Assembly: GCF_004005995.1 (NCBI RefSeq)
Contig: NZ_CP034767.1
Coordinates: forward strand, 2,666,001-2,730,000
From: Devosia sp. 1566
GTDB lineage: Bacteria; Pseudomonadota; Alphaproteobacteria; Rhizobiales; Devosiaceae
Reading direction: 5' to 3'
DNA: 64,000 bases
In this document: piece after piece, positions 34,117-43,200 of the stretch
Position numbering within the stretch: position 1 is the stretch's first letter
How the letters are laid out: each line of letters opens with the position of its first letter
Translations under genes and position numbers: made by a program
The notes under the pieces: model-generated
What the model was told of the DNA's origin: nothing
Databases searched by the model: none
The model's input: only the letters and a program-made list of their open reading frames with translations

Positions 34117-35052
34117 ATGCTACGACCCCTGACCCTGGCTTCGACTTTCGCGCTCTTGCTCGCGGCCCCGGCCCTCGCGCAGTCCCCCGCTGCAACGCCG
34201 CGCAGCGGAACGCCAAGCCAGCTTCAGCAAAGCGGCCTTACACCTCCCACGATCCTGTCGGAGGGATATTCCAGCCGGGGTGAGGACATTCTGGTAACGG
34301 TGCTGCTGGGCGAAACGGTTTATGCCGGGCCCGAGGACGACGCCGAACAGATCGGCACCGTCAAGGACATGGTGGTCACCTCCGGCCAGGGCGTTTCTGC
34401 CGTGGTGCTCGGCGTAGGCGGCTTTCTGGGCGTCGGCGAGAAAGACGTCGCCGTTGACTTCACCCAGCTCCAGCAGATCGAGCGCGAAGACGGCAGCCGC
34501 CGTTGGGTCCTGCCCACCACCGCCGAAGCATTGACCGCGGCACCCGCCTTTATCTGGAGCGAAAGCGAAGCGGCCACGGGTCCCGAGATGACGCCGGACG
34601 AAGAACAGGAGCAGATGGTCGATGGCGACCCCAATGCCGCGCCCATCGATCCCGAACTCACCACCGATCAGCCCGATGCGCCCGCCGAGGCAGCCGCGCC
34701 GCTCGATCGCACCGGCTTCAGCGAAGTCGACCAGTCCGGCCTAACGGCCGATCAGCTGCGCGGTATTGCGGTTTACGGCATCAATGACGAGCAGATTGGC
34801 ACCATCGGTAATGTCGTCGAAACGCCCGAAGGCGCCATCGATGCCGTGGTTGTCGATGTCGGGGGGTTTCTGGGCCTGGGTGCCAAGCCGGTCGCCGTAG
34901 GCTTTGATAATCTGGTGTTTTCCGCCGATACGGCGGGCATGCGCTATCTCTTCATCAACGCCTCGCGCGAACAGCTCGAAGCGCAACCGGCCTATGATCC
35001 CGCCACCTATTCCACCGCTCGCAACGAGCAGCGCATGGTGATCGTGCCCTAG
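34117..35052 (+). CDS. Secreted PRC-barrel protein (two barrels)
   Basis: A 311-residue protein with a signal peptide (ending ALAQ) and two PRC-barrel modules. The first contains LGVGGFLGVGEKDVAVDFTQ, the second VDVGGFLGLGAKPVAVGF. An acidic linker (EEQEQMVDGDPNAAPIDPE) joins them. ATG 34117 is used because CTGGAG precedes it. It probably arose by duplication together with the upstream single-barrel gene. It is convergent with fliJ. Confidence 0.85.
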   Translation: MLRPLTLASTFALLLAAPALAQSPAATPRSGTPSQLQQSGLTPPTILSEGYSSRGEDILVTVLLGETVYAGPEDDAEQIGTVKDMVVTSGQGVSAVVLGVGGFLGVGEKDVAVDFTQLQQIEREDGSRRWVLPTTAEALTAAPAFIWSESEAATGPEMTPDEEQEQMVDGDPNAAPIDPELTTDQPDAPAEAAAPLDRTGFSEVDQSGLTADQLRGIAVYGINDEQIGTIGNVVETPEGAIDAVVVDVGGFLGLGAKPVAVGFDNLVFSADTAGMRYLFINASREQLEAQPAYDPATYSTARNEQRMVIVP

Positions 35053-35061
35053 CCCCTCGTG

Positions 35062-35472
35062 CTAGCGGCGAAACCGCAGCCGGCCGATTTCATCATAATC
35101 GGATTGCTCTTGCTTGAGCTGTTCGACCGCGTCGCGCTGATGCTCGCGCTGCTCCAGCAGCTCGACCTTTTTGAGGTCTTCGAGCGCTTCAGCCAATGCG
35201 TCCTGCGCGCTTTCAAGCTTGCCACGCATGTCATTGGCGGAAGCCAGCAGGTTGTCGCGCCGGATCTGGGCGGCCTTGGCGAAGGTCGAATAAGCGAAAT
35301 GGGCCACATCCGAGATGCCGGTCTTGCTGTGCTCGATCTCGATCTGCTGGTCGAGCTCGCTCGCCATGCGCTCGAAGTCGTTGACCATCATTTCGATCTG
35401 CGTCACCTGGCGGCGCTTCTCGTCGACCTGGAACTTCTTGAGCCGAATGAGGCTCTCGCTACGCGATTTCAA
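35062..35472 (-). CDS. fliJ: Flagellar protein FliJ
   Basis: A 136-residue, almost entirely helical coiled-coil protein (KSRSESLIRLKKFQVDEKRR at the start, heptads throughout), the length and shape of FliJ, the central stalk of the export ATPase. It follows fliI on the same strand with a 48-base gap, the usual order. Confidence 0.88.
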   Translation of the reverse strand: MKSRSESLIRLKKFQVDEKRRQVTQIEMMVNDFERMASELDQQIEIEHSKTGISDVAHFAYSTFAKAAQIRRDNLLASANDMRGKLESAQDALAEALEDLKKVELLEQREHQRDAVEQLKQEQSDYDEIGRLRFRR

Positions 35473-35520
35473 GACCTGTACTCCTTACACACCAAGTCAA
35501 ACCTCCGAGCAGCGGGCCTT

Positions 35521-36849
35521 TCAGCCCGGTGCACCCGCCTCCGCAACAATGGCCTCGAGCATATGGTAGCCCTCGGCAATCGTGGTCGTTTCTTCCCGCT
35601 CCTGGCTCAAGAACGCCTCGAGTGCAGGAAAAACGGCGATGGCGCGGTCCACTTTCGGATCTGATCCCTTCCGGTAAGCTCCCAGCCGGATCAGCTCCTC
35701 CATGTCCGAATAGATGGACATGAGTTCACGCGCCTTTGCCAGGACCGGCCTGAACGAGGCCGGAACGCACCCTGGCATGGTGCGCGAGATGGACCGGAGC
35801 ACGTTGACCGCCGGATAACGCCCCCGTTCGGCAATCCCGCGCTCCATTACGATGTGCCCATCAAGAATGCCGCGTACGGCATCCGCTATGGGCTCATTGT
35901 GATCATCACCTTCAACCAGAACGGTAAAGAGTCCGGTAACGGAGCCCGTAAAAGCTGTCCCAGGACCCGCACGTTCCAACAATCGTGGCAATTCTGTGAA
36001 AACCGTGGGCGGATATCCCTTGGCCGTTGGCGGCTCGCCGATCGCCAGCCCGATCTCGCGCTGTGCCATGGCAAACCGGGTCAGGCTATCCATCATGCAC
36101 AAGACCCGCTTGCCCTGGTCGCGGAAGAACTCGCTCAGGGCCAGCGTCAGATAAGCTGCCTGCCGCCGCATCAGCGCCGCCTCATCGGACGTGGCAACCA
36201 CCACCACCGCCTGCTCGATCCCCACCTCCCCCAGATACTCCTGGATGAACTCGTGCACTTCGCGCCCGCGCTCGCCGATCAGCCCGATCACGGCAACATC
36301 CACATTGGTGTTGCGCGCCAGCATGCTCATCAGCACCGACTTGCCCACGCCTGAGCCAGCAAAGATCCCCAGCCGCTGCCCCTCGCAGACGGTGGTGAAG
36401 GTGTTGAGCGCCCGCACCCCTAGATCAAGCGGCTCGCCCACGCGCACCCGGTCATGGGCCGCCAGGGGTGACTGGCGCAGCGGATAGGCCTGCGCCCCGC
36501 GCCCGAGCGGCCCCTTGCCATCGATCGGCTCGCCATTGGCATTGATCACCCGCCCCAGCCAGTCATGGGCAGGAAACACCGCCCCGTCGCTGCGCTGGAA
36601 CACGGCCTTGCACCCCAGCCGAACCCCGGCGAGTTGCCCGAAAGGCAGGCACAGTGCGTGGCCATCCTTGAACCCGATGATTTCGGCGGCCAGTTGCCCG
36701 TCATTGCTGGTTTCGATCTGCACGCGTCCGCCCACCCGCAACTCGCGGACAGGGCCAACAATTTCCACCAGCAGTCCCTGAACGGACTTGACGCGGCCAA
36801 AGACCTCAATCTCGTCGATTGCCTCGATGGCTGAAATCAGCGCCTTCAT
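35521..36849 (-). CDS. fliI: Flagellum-specific export ATPase FliI
   Basis: A 442-residue ATPase of the F1-beta/FliI family. Walker A reads [28 protein letters not shown] is the Walker B region, and [15 protein letters not shown] with [20 protein letters not shown] covers the typical signature. It energises early steps of flagellar export, helped by FliH and FliJ. The gene is read away from ctrA, a layout shared by many alphaproteobacteria. Confidence 0.96.
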   Translation of the reverse strand: MKALISAIEAIDEIEVFGRVKSVQGLLVEIVGPVRELRVGGRVQIETSNDGQLAAEIIGFKDGHALCLPFGQLAGVRLGCKAVFQRSDGAVFPAHDWLGRVINANGEPIDGKGPLGRGAQAYPLRQSPLAAHDRVRVGEPLDLGVRALNTFTTVCEGQRLGIFAGSGVGKSVLMSMLARNTNVDVAVIGLIGERGREVHEFIQEYLGEVGIEQAVVVVATSDEAALMRRQAAYLTLALSEFFRDQGKRVLCMMDSLTRFAMAQREIGLAIGEPPTAKGYPPTVFTELPRLLERAGPGTAFTGSVTGLFTVLVEGDDHNEPIADAVRGILDGHIVMERGIAERGRYPAVNVLRSISRTMPGCVPASFRPVLAKARELMSIYSDMEELIRLGAYRKGSDPKVDRAIAVFPALEAFLSQEREETTTIAEGYHMLEAIVAEAGAPG

Positions 36850-37280
36850 GCCGGATCTCCCGTCGCCTTAACCGCTCCCGAAAACGTGTTCACGTCGGGA
36901 TGCCGGTGGCTAAAAACTCGAATCAAACAGTAACCCCGCGTTAAGCAAAAAGCTCTATCGCTACCGCAAGGGCCCCTTCATGCGGGATTTTCCGCCACGC
37001 GCCCCTGCTCCCCTTGCCATCGCCGCAATGCTTGAATCCGCCGAGTCACTTGGCCGGGCTACTTAAACCATTTTCTTAAGAAAAACGCAGCCACTTTTTC
37101 GTTTAGTTTCAGACAGTTAGATATAATTCACCTTACCAGCTTTTGCGTATTGCGTGATGGAATTAAACTTTGTTAACTATTTGGGCTTAGGGTTCAGTCA
37201 TATCCAGTACGGGTGACGTGGGGCGAGCATTGGCCGCTGGCTTCACTGTTCCAGCAGGAACGAATCACAAGGGGAATATA
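36850..37280. promoter_or_regulatory. fliI-ctrA divergent regulatory region
   Basis: A gene-free, AT-richer stretch of 431 bases. It contains four GANTC sites (36920, 37034, 37043, 37262), the CcrM methylation target that times ctrA transcription in Caulobacter. It also has several TTAA half sites, including TTAA at 37163 and TTAAC at 37173 separated by six bases, close to a CtrA box (usual spacer seven). This fits cell-cycle-timed and autoregulated ctrA expression. Exact promoters cannot be placed. Confidence 0.6.
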
Positions 37281-37985
37281 ATGCGGGTACTCCTTATCGA
37301 GGACGATAGCGCGACAGCGCAGAGCATCGAGTTGATGCTCAAGTCCGAAAGTTTCAACGTCTACACCACCGATCTGGGTGAGGAAGGCGTCGATCTGGGC
37401 AAATTATACGACTACGATATCATCCTGCTCGATCTGAACCTGCCCGACATGAGCGGCTATGAAGTGCTGCGCACCTTGCGCGTGGCCAAGGTGCAGACGC
37501 CCATCCTGATCCTGTCGGGTCTTGCCGGTATCGAGGACAAGGTTCGTGGCCTCGGCTTTGGTGCCGATGACTACATGACCAAGCCCTTCCACAAGGACGA
37601 GCTCGTGGCCCGCATCCACGCCATTGTCCGCCGCTCCAAGGGCCATGCGCAGTCGGTGATCTCGACGGGTGAACTCACCGTCAATCTCGACACCAAGACC
37701 GTGGAAGTGCAAAGCCAGCGCGTGCACCTCACCGGCAAGGAATACCAGATGCTGGAGCTGCTTTCGCTCCGCAAGGGCACGACACTCACCAAGGAAATGT
37801 TCCTCAACCACCTCTACGGCGGCATGGACGAGCCCGAGCTCAAGATCATCGACGTCTTCATCTGCAAGCTGCGCAAGAAGCTCAGCGTTGCGACGGGCGG
37901 CAAGAACTACATCGAAACCGTCTGGGGCCGCGGGTATGTGCTGCGCGAGCCCGACGAGAACGAGCTTTATTCCGAAAGCGCCTAA
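37281..37985 (+). CDS. ctrA: Cell-cycle response regulator CtrA
   Basis: A 234-residue OmpR-type regulator: the receiver has acidic residues EDD (8-10), Asp51 in LLDLNLPD and Lys in [11 protein letters not shown]. The winged helix ([40 protein letters not shown]) matches CtrA almost throughout. ATG 37281 has AAGGGGAA upstream. CtrA controls division, DNA methylation, flagella and replication origin silencing, activated through ChpT and opposed by SciP, both encoded in this window. A terminator follows at 38005. Confidence 0.98.
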   Translation: MRVLLIEDDSATAQSIELMLKSESFNVYTTDLGEEGVDLGKLYDYDIILLDLNLPDMSGYEVLRTLRVAKVQTPILILSGLAGIEDKVRGLGFGADDYMTKPFHKDELVARIHAIVRRSKGHAQSVISTGELTVNLDTKTVEVQSQRVHLTGKEYQMLELLSLRKGTTLTKEMFLNHLYGGMDEPELKIIDVFICKLRKKLSVATGGKNYIETVWGRGYVLREPDENELYSESA

Positions 37986-38004
37986 GCTTTCCCCTTCCCT
38001 TGTG

Positions 38005-38040
38005 CAAGGCCCGGCGCAGTGATGTGCCGGGCCTTTGCTC
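38005..38040 (+). terminator. Terminator after ctrA
   Basis: AAGGCCCGGC (38006-38015) and GCCGGGCCTT (38026-38035), perfect ten-base stem, then TTGCTCTT. Confidence 0.75.
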
Positions 38041-38095
38041 TTGCGGAACTCCCCAACCCAGTTATCGTTAGCTCCCAATCAAGGGGGCCCACGAC

Positions 38096-39256
38096 ATGGA
38101 CAGTTCACTCGCGCAGCGTCTTCGCGAACCGCTCGTTCTTACCATTCTCATTATTGCCATTGTCGGCTGGATTGCCTTTCTGGCGACCTGGATCAGCTCG
38201 AGCTCAACCAATGGCGACCTGCAAGGCCAGGTGTCCGCGCTGACCGACGAGCGTAGCGCGCTGCAGATGCAGTTGGCGGACCTCGAAACCGCAAGTGGCG
38301 ATCTCGAAGCGGTCCAGGAGCAAACCACCGCCGCCCAGGCCCAACTGGACGAACTGACCACCCAGCGCGACACCGCTCAGGGCGAACTGGATGGCGTCAG
38401 TGCTGAGCTGGCCAGCACCACTGAAACCCTCAATTCCCGCCGCGCTGAAATTGCCGCGATCCAGGAAGAGTTCGCCCAAAGCGATCAGCGCCGCGCCGAA
38501 GCAGAAGCCGCCCGCGAAGAAGCGCAGAACCAGGTTACTGCCCTTAACGAGCAGATGACCGCAATTGGCCAGCGGCTTGAACAGGCCCGCGCCCAGGAAG
38601 CCGAAACCCGCGCCGCCGTCGCTCAGCTGACCGAGGAAGCCGCTGCGGTGACCAGTCAGCTCGCCCAGGGCGAACAGCAACTGCAGGCCGCCCGCGGACA
38701 GGAAACCGAGATCCAGACCCGCCTGGCCGATATTGCCGCCCAGACCGAAACCAGCGGCACCCAGCTGGCGGACCTGCAGACCCAGATCGCCGATCTCCAG
38801 TCCCAGCGCGACCAGCTCTCCAAGGATGTCGCCGGCTACCAGACCCAGCGCGATCAGCTGCAGCCGCAGGTGACGGACTTGACCAATACGCTGGCTGCCC
38901 GCGGCAAGGAGCTCTCGGACCTTGAAGCCCAGATCGCCTCGGCTACCGCCCAGCGCGACGCCGCCAATGCCGCCCTGGTGGGTCGCTACGAGGCCAATGC
39001 CGAAGGCCCCGCCGGCGGAATTGCCGTGGTGCTCAATGACGACGACAGCTTTACCATGACCGATCGCCGCGGCCGCTCGGTATCGGGCCGCTACACCGCT
39101 ACCGCCGAGGCGCTGACCTTCACCGACGCCACCGGCAATATCGGCTCGGCGACCTTCCCGATGACCTGCCCCATCCAGGGCTCTGGCCCGGCCTTCACCA
39201 TCGGCGAAGCACCCGATTGCGTCCTTGCCGGCGCAAGCTTCACCCGCACCCCTTAG
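38096..39256 (+). CDS. Membrane-anchored coiled-coil protein
   Basis: A 386-residue protein with one N-terminal membrane span (LVLTILIIAIVGWIAFLATW, about residues 13-32) and a long Gln/Ala-rich coiled coil (about 40-295) made of near-repeats such as DLQTQIADLQSQRDQ. A small C-terminal domain of about 85 residues (GRYEANAEGPAGGIAVVLND, SGRYTATAEALTFTDATG) ends it. With most of the chain outside the membrane it could be periplasmic. No named family is recognised. The bidirectional terminator at 39281 follows. Confidence 0.75.
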   Translation: MDSSLAQRLREPLVLTILIIAIVGWIAFLATWISSSSTNGDLQGQVSALTDERSALQMQLADLETASGDLEAVQEQTTAAQAQLDELTTQRDTAQGELDGVSAELASTTETLNSRRAEIAAIQEEFAQSDQRRAEAEAAREEAQNQVTALNEQMTAIGQRLEQARAQEAETRAAVAQLTEEAAAVTSQLAQGEQQLQAARGQETEIQTRLADIAAQTETSGTQLADLQTQIADLQSQRDQLSKDVAGYQTQRDQLQPQVTDLTNTLAARGKELSDLEAQIASATAQRDAANAALVGRYEANAEGPAGGIAVVLNDDDSFTMTDRRGRSVSGRYTATAEALTFTDATGNIGSATFPMTCPIQGSGPAFTIGEAPDCVLAGASFTRTP

Positions 39257-39280
39257 GCGCGGCTGGCTCACTCAAGACGG

Positions 39281-39315
39281 CAAAAGGCCCGGGCGGTTCT
39301 CGCCCGGGCCTTTTG
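39281..39315. terminator. Shared bidirectional terminator
   Basis: CAAAAGGCCCGGGCG (39281-39295) and CGCCCGGGCCTTTTG (39301-39315), a perfect 15-base stem with a five-base loop. It serves the coiled-coil gene and the convergent response-regulator gene. Confidence 0.85.
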
Positions 39316-39318
39316 CTG

Positions 39319-39702
39319 TTAGGCGATTTCGGCTGACGGAAGCGCGCGGTCCAGGTCGAACTTGGCTTCCAGCAAGGCCCGGTCAAAGGGCTTCATCATA
39401 TAGTCGCTGGCGCCGGCCTTGAGCGCCATGGCAATGGCGCCAATATCGTTCTCGACCGTGCAATAAACGACATGCGGCCGCTCGCCCCCCACATAGCCGC
39501 GCAGATGCTTTAGGAATTCGAGCCCACCCATGATGGGCATGCTCCAGTCGAGCAGGATCGCGTCGGGCATTTCGAGGCGGCATTTGTCGATAGCCTCCTG
39601 CCCGTCCTCGGCCTCCTCGACAATATAGTCCATGTCTTCGAGAATGCGGCGCGCCACTTTGCGCACCACACTCGAGTCATCGACGATCAGGCACGACTTC
39701 AT
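39319..39702 (-). CDS. Single-domain response regulator
   Basis: A 127-residue CheY-like receiver without an output domain. Acidic residues are VDD (7-9), the phosphoacceptor is Asp52 in LLDWSMPIMGG, and Lys is in DYMMKPFDR. It lies directly downstream of chpT on the same strand, an arrangement seen in related alphaproteobacteria. It could accept phosphate from ChpT, as CpdR does, or act in chemotaxis or motility. It is not clearly CpdR itself, so no symbol is given. Confidence 0.88.
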   Translation of the reverse strand: MKSCLIVDDSSVVRKVARRILEDMDYIVEEAEDGQEAIDKCRLEMPDAILLDWSMPIMGGLEFLKHLRGYVGGERPHVVYCTVENDIGAIAMALKAGASDYMMKPFDRALLEAKFDLDRALPSAEIA

Positions 39703-39753
39703 GAATGTGTTTCCCCGGCCAAAGGCTCGGAAACAACTATGAATGGCAACTGC

Positions 39754-40458
39754 CTACGGAATGGTTAGCGCCTCGGGTGCCGCTTCTTCCTGGATGGGCG
39801 GCTTGGGCAGCGCACGCAGGTAGAACTTGCCGTCCTCAAGCCCGATGCTGATCTCCATATCGGTCATCCGAGCCAAGAGGCCCGTATAAAAGGGCTGGAT
39901 GCCGCGCGCATCCACGGCGCCCTCTTCGGGCATGCCCGAGAGCAATCCCGCCGCGCCTGACGGCACCAGCGTCTTTTGCCGCTTCTCGGGATCACTGTAC
40001 GAGGTGAACTCGAACACCTCCGCTCCGGCCGGTCCAGTGATACTGGCCCTAACCGTGCCGCCGCGCGGCACCGAGCCCGCCGCGATCAGCAGCATGTTCA
40101 TGAACAGCTTGGCCTTGTGCTTGGGAAGCAGGATCAGCGGCACCTGCCACTCCAGATCGGCCTTCTCGATCTCGAAATAGATTCGCGCCACCCGCTCGCA
40201 TTCGCGCGTGTCGATATCGGTGCCCGCCGTCGAGGAGGCACCATAAGCCAGGCGCGCAAATTCGAGCTTGGCCCGGCTTTGATTGGCCGCGCTGGCGATC
40301 AGGTCGCGGGCGCCTTCAGCCATGTCACCCTGCGTGGGGTCGGCCAGAACCTCAAGCCCGTTGCCAATCGCCCCAATCGGGTTGATCAGGTCGTGACAGA
40401 CCCGGCTGCACAACATTGCCGCAAGGTCGGTTGCCTTGAGCTCGATGATATCGGCCAT
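39754..40458 (-). CDS. chpT: Histidine phosphotransferase ChpT
   Basis: A 234-residue protein. The dimerisation helix contains LCSRVCHDLINPIGAIGNGL with the phosphorylated His22. The C-terminal part has a degenerate kinase-like fold without ATP motifs (PLILLPKHKAKLFMNMLLIA). ChpT passes phosphate from the hybrid kinase CckA to CtrA and CpdR. It is located 2.5 kb from ctrA, with a receiver-only gene in between, so the relay components are physically grouped. Confidence 0.93.
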   Translation of the reverse strand: MADIIELKATDLAAMLCSRVCHDLINPIGAIGNGLEVLADPTQGDMAEGARDLIASAANQSRAKLEFARLAYGASSTAGTDIDTRECERVARIYFEIEKADLEWQVPLILLPKHKAKLFMNMLLIAAGSVPRGGTVRASITGPAGAEVFEFTSYSDPEKRQKTLVPSGAAGLLSGMPEEGAVDARGIQPFYTGLLARMTDMEISIGLEDGKFYLRALPKPPIQEEAAPEALTIP

Positions 40459-40525
40459 GGGTTTTCTCCATCAGGGGCGCGTTCGAATCACTTGCGCCGA
40501 CCTTAGTGGGGGTTGCGCTTCTGCA

Positions 40526-41017
40526 CTATTGCCAGACCAGAGATTTGGACAAAACCGCCCAATTGGCTTGTGCCTCGCGGGCCGCGGCATTGGGCGCCAG
40601 CAAAAAAGCTTCCCGGCTCGCCGCCGAATAGAACAGATAAAGACGCTGCTTGAAGACCGTGTAGATTGCCGGGTCGCCGTCTGACAAAAATCCGCGCGCC
40701 ATGCTCATCGCCGAATGGCCCCCAAACTGCGGCGCATAGATCTGCGGCGCCCGCGCAAAGGCGTCCCGATTGGCTGCGCTGCTGAACTGCCAGGGCGCCC
40801 CGCCCCACTCATATTCGAATTCGCTGCGTCCCGGCACCGGCTGGCCTTCCACGAAATAGGAGACGGGATCCATGCCCCCGAGCGCCAGCCCCGTCAGGGG
40901 GTCGCTCACCACTGCCGTGTTGATTGACTGGCTCAATGCCGGTGCCGCACCGCCCGCCAAAAGCGGCAGAACAAAGGCAAGCATGGTTAAGATTTGTTTA
41001 CGGGTTTGCGTCATCAT
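40526..41017 (-). CDS. Exported YHS-domain protein
   Basis: About 163 residues with an N-terminal signal (ILTMLAFVLPLLAGGAAPALS). A YHS-like domain follows: DPLTGLALGGMDPVSYFVEG, FEYEWGGAPWQFSSAANRDA and FARAPQIYAPQFGGHSAMSM. YHS domains often bind metals; here the role is unknown. A start at 41017 (MMTQTRKQ) fits the signal peptide better than the upstream ATG at 41062. Confidence 0.8.
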   Translation of the reverse strand: MMTQTRKQILTMLAFVLPLLAGGAAPALSQSINTAVVSDPLTGLALGGMDPVSYFVEGQPVPGRSEFEYEWGGAPWQFSSAANRDAFARAPQIYAPQFGGHSAMSMARGFLSDGDPAIYTVFKQRLYLFYSAASREAFLLAPNAAAREAQANWAVLSKSLVWQ

Positions 41018-41120
41018 TGATCCACGGGCCAGCCCTTGTCCAGCGCTGGCCCGACCAACCATGACCGAGAAACTTTAAAGTCTTGCGAAGTCCCGGCTCG
41101 CCTGTTTTAGGGGGAACACC

Positions 41121-41687
41121 ATGTTCAAACGCCTGCTTTGCACCCTGACCCTGCTCCTCGCCCTCGCTGGCGCCGCTCCTGCCTTTGCCCAAGGCTCGCT
41201 CAGCGACAGCTATTCCGGCGATGAGTTGGTCGACAAGGGCCACCAGTTTTTCGGCTCCGCTGCCCAGGGCCTCGCATCCCTCGTTGAGCGCGCCGTTTCC
41301 GAGTTTGGCCTGCCCAACGGCTACATCCTGGGCGAAGACGCTGGCGGCGCGCTGTTTGCCGGCGCCCGTTACGGCGAAGGCCGGCTTTACACCCGCAATG
41401 CCGGCGAGTTGCCCCTTTATTGGCAAGGCCCCAGCCTAGGCTTTGACGTTGGCGGCGACGGCTCCAAGGTCATGATGCTGGTCTACAATCTCTCCAGCAC
41501 CAATGACGTGTTCGGCCGCTTTGCCGGCGTTGATGGCTCCGCCTATGTGGTGGGTGGCTTCGGCATGACCGTGATCAAATACGGCAATGCGATCATGGTC
41601 CCGATCCGCTCGGGCGTGGGCGCGCGGCTGGGCGTTAATATCGGCTATCTCAAGTTCACCCAGCAGCCCACCTGGAACCCTTTCTGA
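41121..41687 (+). CDS. eipA: EipA-like envelope integrity protein (DUF1134)
   Basis: A 188-residue protein with a signal peptide ending PAFAQ (residue 24) and the DUF1134 fold: FGLPNGYILGEDAGGALFAG, RYGEGRLYTR, GPSLGFDVGGDGSKVMMLVY and GGFGMTVIKYGNAIMVPIRSG. In Brucella and Caulobacter relatives, EipA is a periplasmic protein needed for envelope integrity, and its expression is linked to CtrA. Length is as usual. A terminator follows. Confidence 0.9.
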   Translation: MFKRLLCTLTLLLALAGAAPAFAQGSLSDSYSGDELVDKGHQFFGSAAQGLASLVERAVSEFGLPNGYILGEDAGGALFAGARYGEGRLYTRNAGELPLYWQGPSLGFDVGGDGSKVMMLVYNLSSTNDVFGRFAGVDGSAYVVGGFGMTVIKYGNAIMVPIRSGVGARLGVNIGYLKFTQQPTWNPF

Positions 41688-41712
41688 TATCAGCGATTTG
41701 GTAGATGCCGCG

Positions 41713-41741
41713 AGCCGGAGGCGTGCACCCTCCGGCTTTTT
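41713..41741 (+). terminator. Terminator after eipA
   Basis: AGCCGGAGG (41713-41721) and CCTCCGGCT (41729-41737) with a T run to 41741. Confidence 0.8.
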
Positions 41742-41854
41742 CGTGACGTAGACCATCGGAACCGCTAAGCAATGGCCCAACCACTACCCTTTGCGGCGCT
41801 TAAGTCAGCTTCCTGTCGACCGCATCTGGACGGCCTGGTTCCGGAGTTCGCACG

Positions 41855-42838
41855 ATGATGATCGAAAACATCATGTATTTCGCCCTCGGCCTGCTGTTTG
41901 CCGGGCTGTTGGCCGTGATCATCCTGCCCGCGGTGTGGAAACGCGCTGTCCGCCTCACCAAAAAGCGCATCGAGGCCGCGACCCCCATCACCCTCGCCGA
42001 ATTCCGTGCCGACAAGGATCAACTGCGCGCCGAATTCGCCCTCCAAACCCGCCGGCTCGAAACCACAATCGAGGGGCTGCGCGCCCGCCTCGCCGAACAG
42101 GTGGGCGAATACAATGACCGACGCGCAGAATTTGGCGCCATGCGGGCCGAGCGCGACAGCGCCGTCGGCAAGATGACCGAGCTCGAAGCCCGCGAAGCGG
42201 CCTTGCGTGATCGCGTGCTCGAACTCGAGCGCGAAACCACCGATCTTGCCCAGCAACTGCGCATGCGTGAGCGCGACCTTGAAAACCGCACGGCCGAGAT
42301 CCAGGCGCTGCGCGACGAATACGCGCAGGCCGCGCTTGAGCAGGCCGCACTGGAAGAAGCCGCGCTCGAAGAGGCCGAAAGCATCGAGATCGCCCAGGCG
42401 CGCATTGCCGAAGCCGGCTCCAGCCTGGACGCCATGGCCGGGCAAACCGCCGCCCAGGCCGATGGCACCATGCCCCCGGCGCTTGCCGAAGAGCTCAACC
42501 TCGAAGACCAGCTCGGCCAGTTGCATCGTCGCATCAACCATGTGGAAACCACCATCATGGCCGATTGGGATACCGAGCGGCTCGACGAAACCGCCTTGCG
42601 CGCCCAGCTCGACGCCATTGCCGCCGATACCAGCCGCATCGTTTACGCCGCCGATACCGAGCCGCCCCAGCAGCCCCCGCCAGCCGAAGAAAGCCTGTTT
42701 GATCGCATCCAGCGCTTTGCCGACGGGCGCGAGGAAACTCCTGCGGCGCCACCACCACCTAGGCCTATTGCCACAGCCAGGCGCGGCGGCAGCGTCACCG
42801 ACCGTATGGCAGCGCTGCGCGAAATCCAGGGGCGCTAA
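41855..42838 (+). CDS. Membrane-anchored coiled-coil protein
   Basis: A 327-residue protein: one N-terminal span (IMYFALGLLFAGLLAVIILP), a basic stop-transfer (WKRAVRLTKKR), then a coiled coil of about 130 residues and an acidic Ala/Glu segment. The C-terminus is Pro-rich (EETPAAPPPPRPIATARRGG). The orientation rule suggests the coiled coil is cytoplasmic. Similar proteins occur across Hyphomicrobiales without known function. It is convergent with the DUF6476 gene, the stops overlapping by four bases. Confidence 0.75.
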   Translation: MMIENIMYFALGLLFAGLLAVIILPAVWKRAVRLTKKRIEAATPITLAEFRADKDQLRAEFALQTRRLETTIEGLRARLAEQVGEYNDRRAEFGAMRAERDSAVGKMTELEAREAALRDRVLELERETTDLAQQLRMRERDLENRTAEIQALRDEYAQAALEQAALEEAALEEAESIEIAQARIAEAGSSLDAMAGQTAAQADGTMPPALAEELNLEDQLGQLHRRINHVETTIMADWDTERLDETALRAQLDAIAADTSRIVYAADTEPPQQPPPAEESLFDRIQRFADGREETPAAPPPPRPIATARRGGSVTDRMAALREIQGR

Positions 42839-43200
42839 AGCCGGGGCGCACCGTCCGCAACGATCTGCACCGAACTGATATGTTCGCCCGTGCCCCGATC
42901 GAACAGTGCCAGCACCATCGCCCCATCAAGACGATACAGCACATTGATCGCGCCATCGCCCGTGGTAGCCGAAACCACTTCGGCCCCGGCGGGCACGCTC
43001 AGCGTTTGGGCCATGCTGGGCGGCGGTGCGTCGCGCATCACCCGATAGACAATGGCAAAGCCAATCGCCATAAAGCCCAGCAGCAGAATGCCGATGGAGA
43101 TGCCGAACGACCGGCGCGCCTTTCCCAGCACGGCTTGTGCTTCGGGCGACAACGGCTCGGCATCTTGGCCTACCGGGCCGGTATTTGAAGGATCGCTCAT
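42835..43200 (-). CDS. DUF6476-family membrane protein
   Basis: A 121-residue protein with an N-terminal cytoplasmic segment, one span (FGISIGILLLGFMAIGFAIV) and a small C-terminal domain (SVPAGAEVVSATTGDGAINV and LYRLDGAMVLALFDRGTGE). It matches the DUF6476 type, function unknown. Its ATG (43198-43200) overlaps the rluD start on the opposite strand by two bases. Confidence 0.8.
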   Translation of the reverse strand: MSDPSNTGPVGQDAEPLSPEAQAVLGKARRSFGISIGILLLGFMAIGFAIVYRVMRDAPPPSMAQTLSVPAGAEVVSATTGDGAINVLYRLDGAMVLALFDRGTGEHISSVQIVADGAPRL

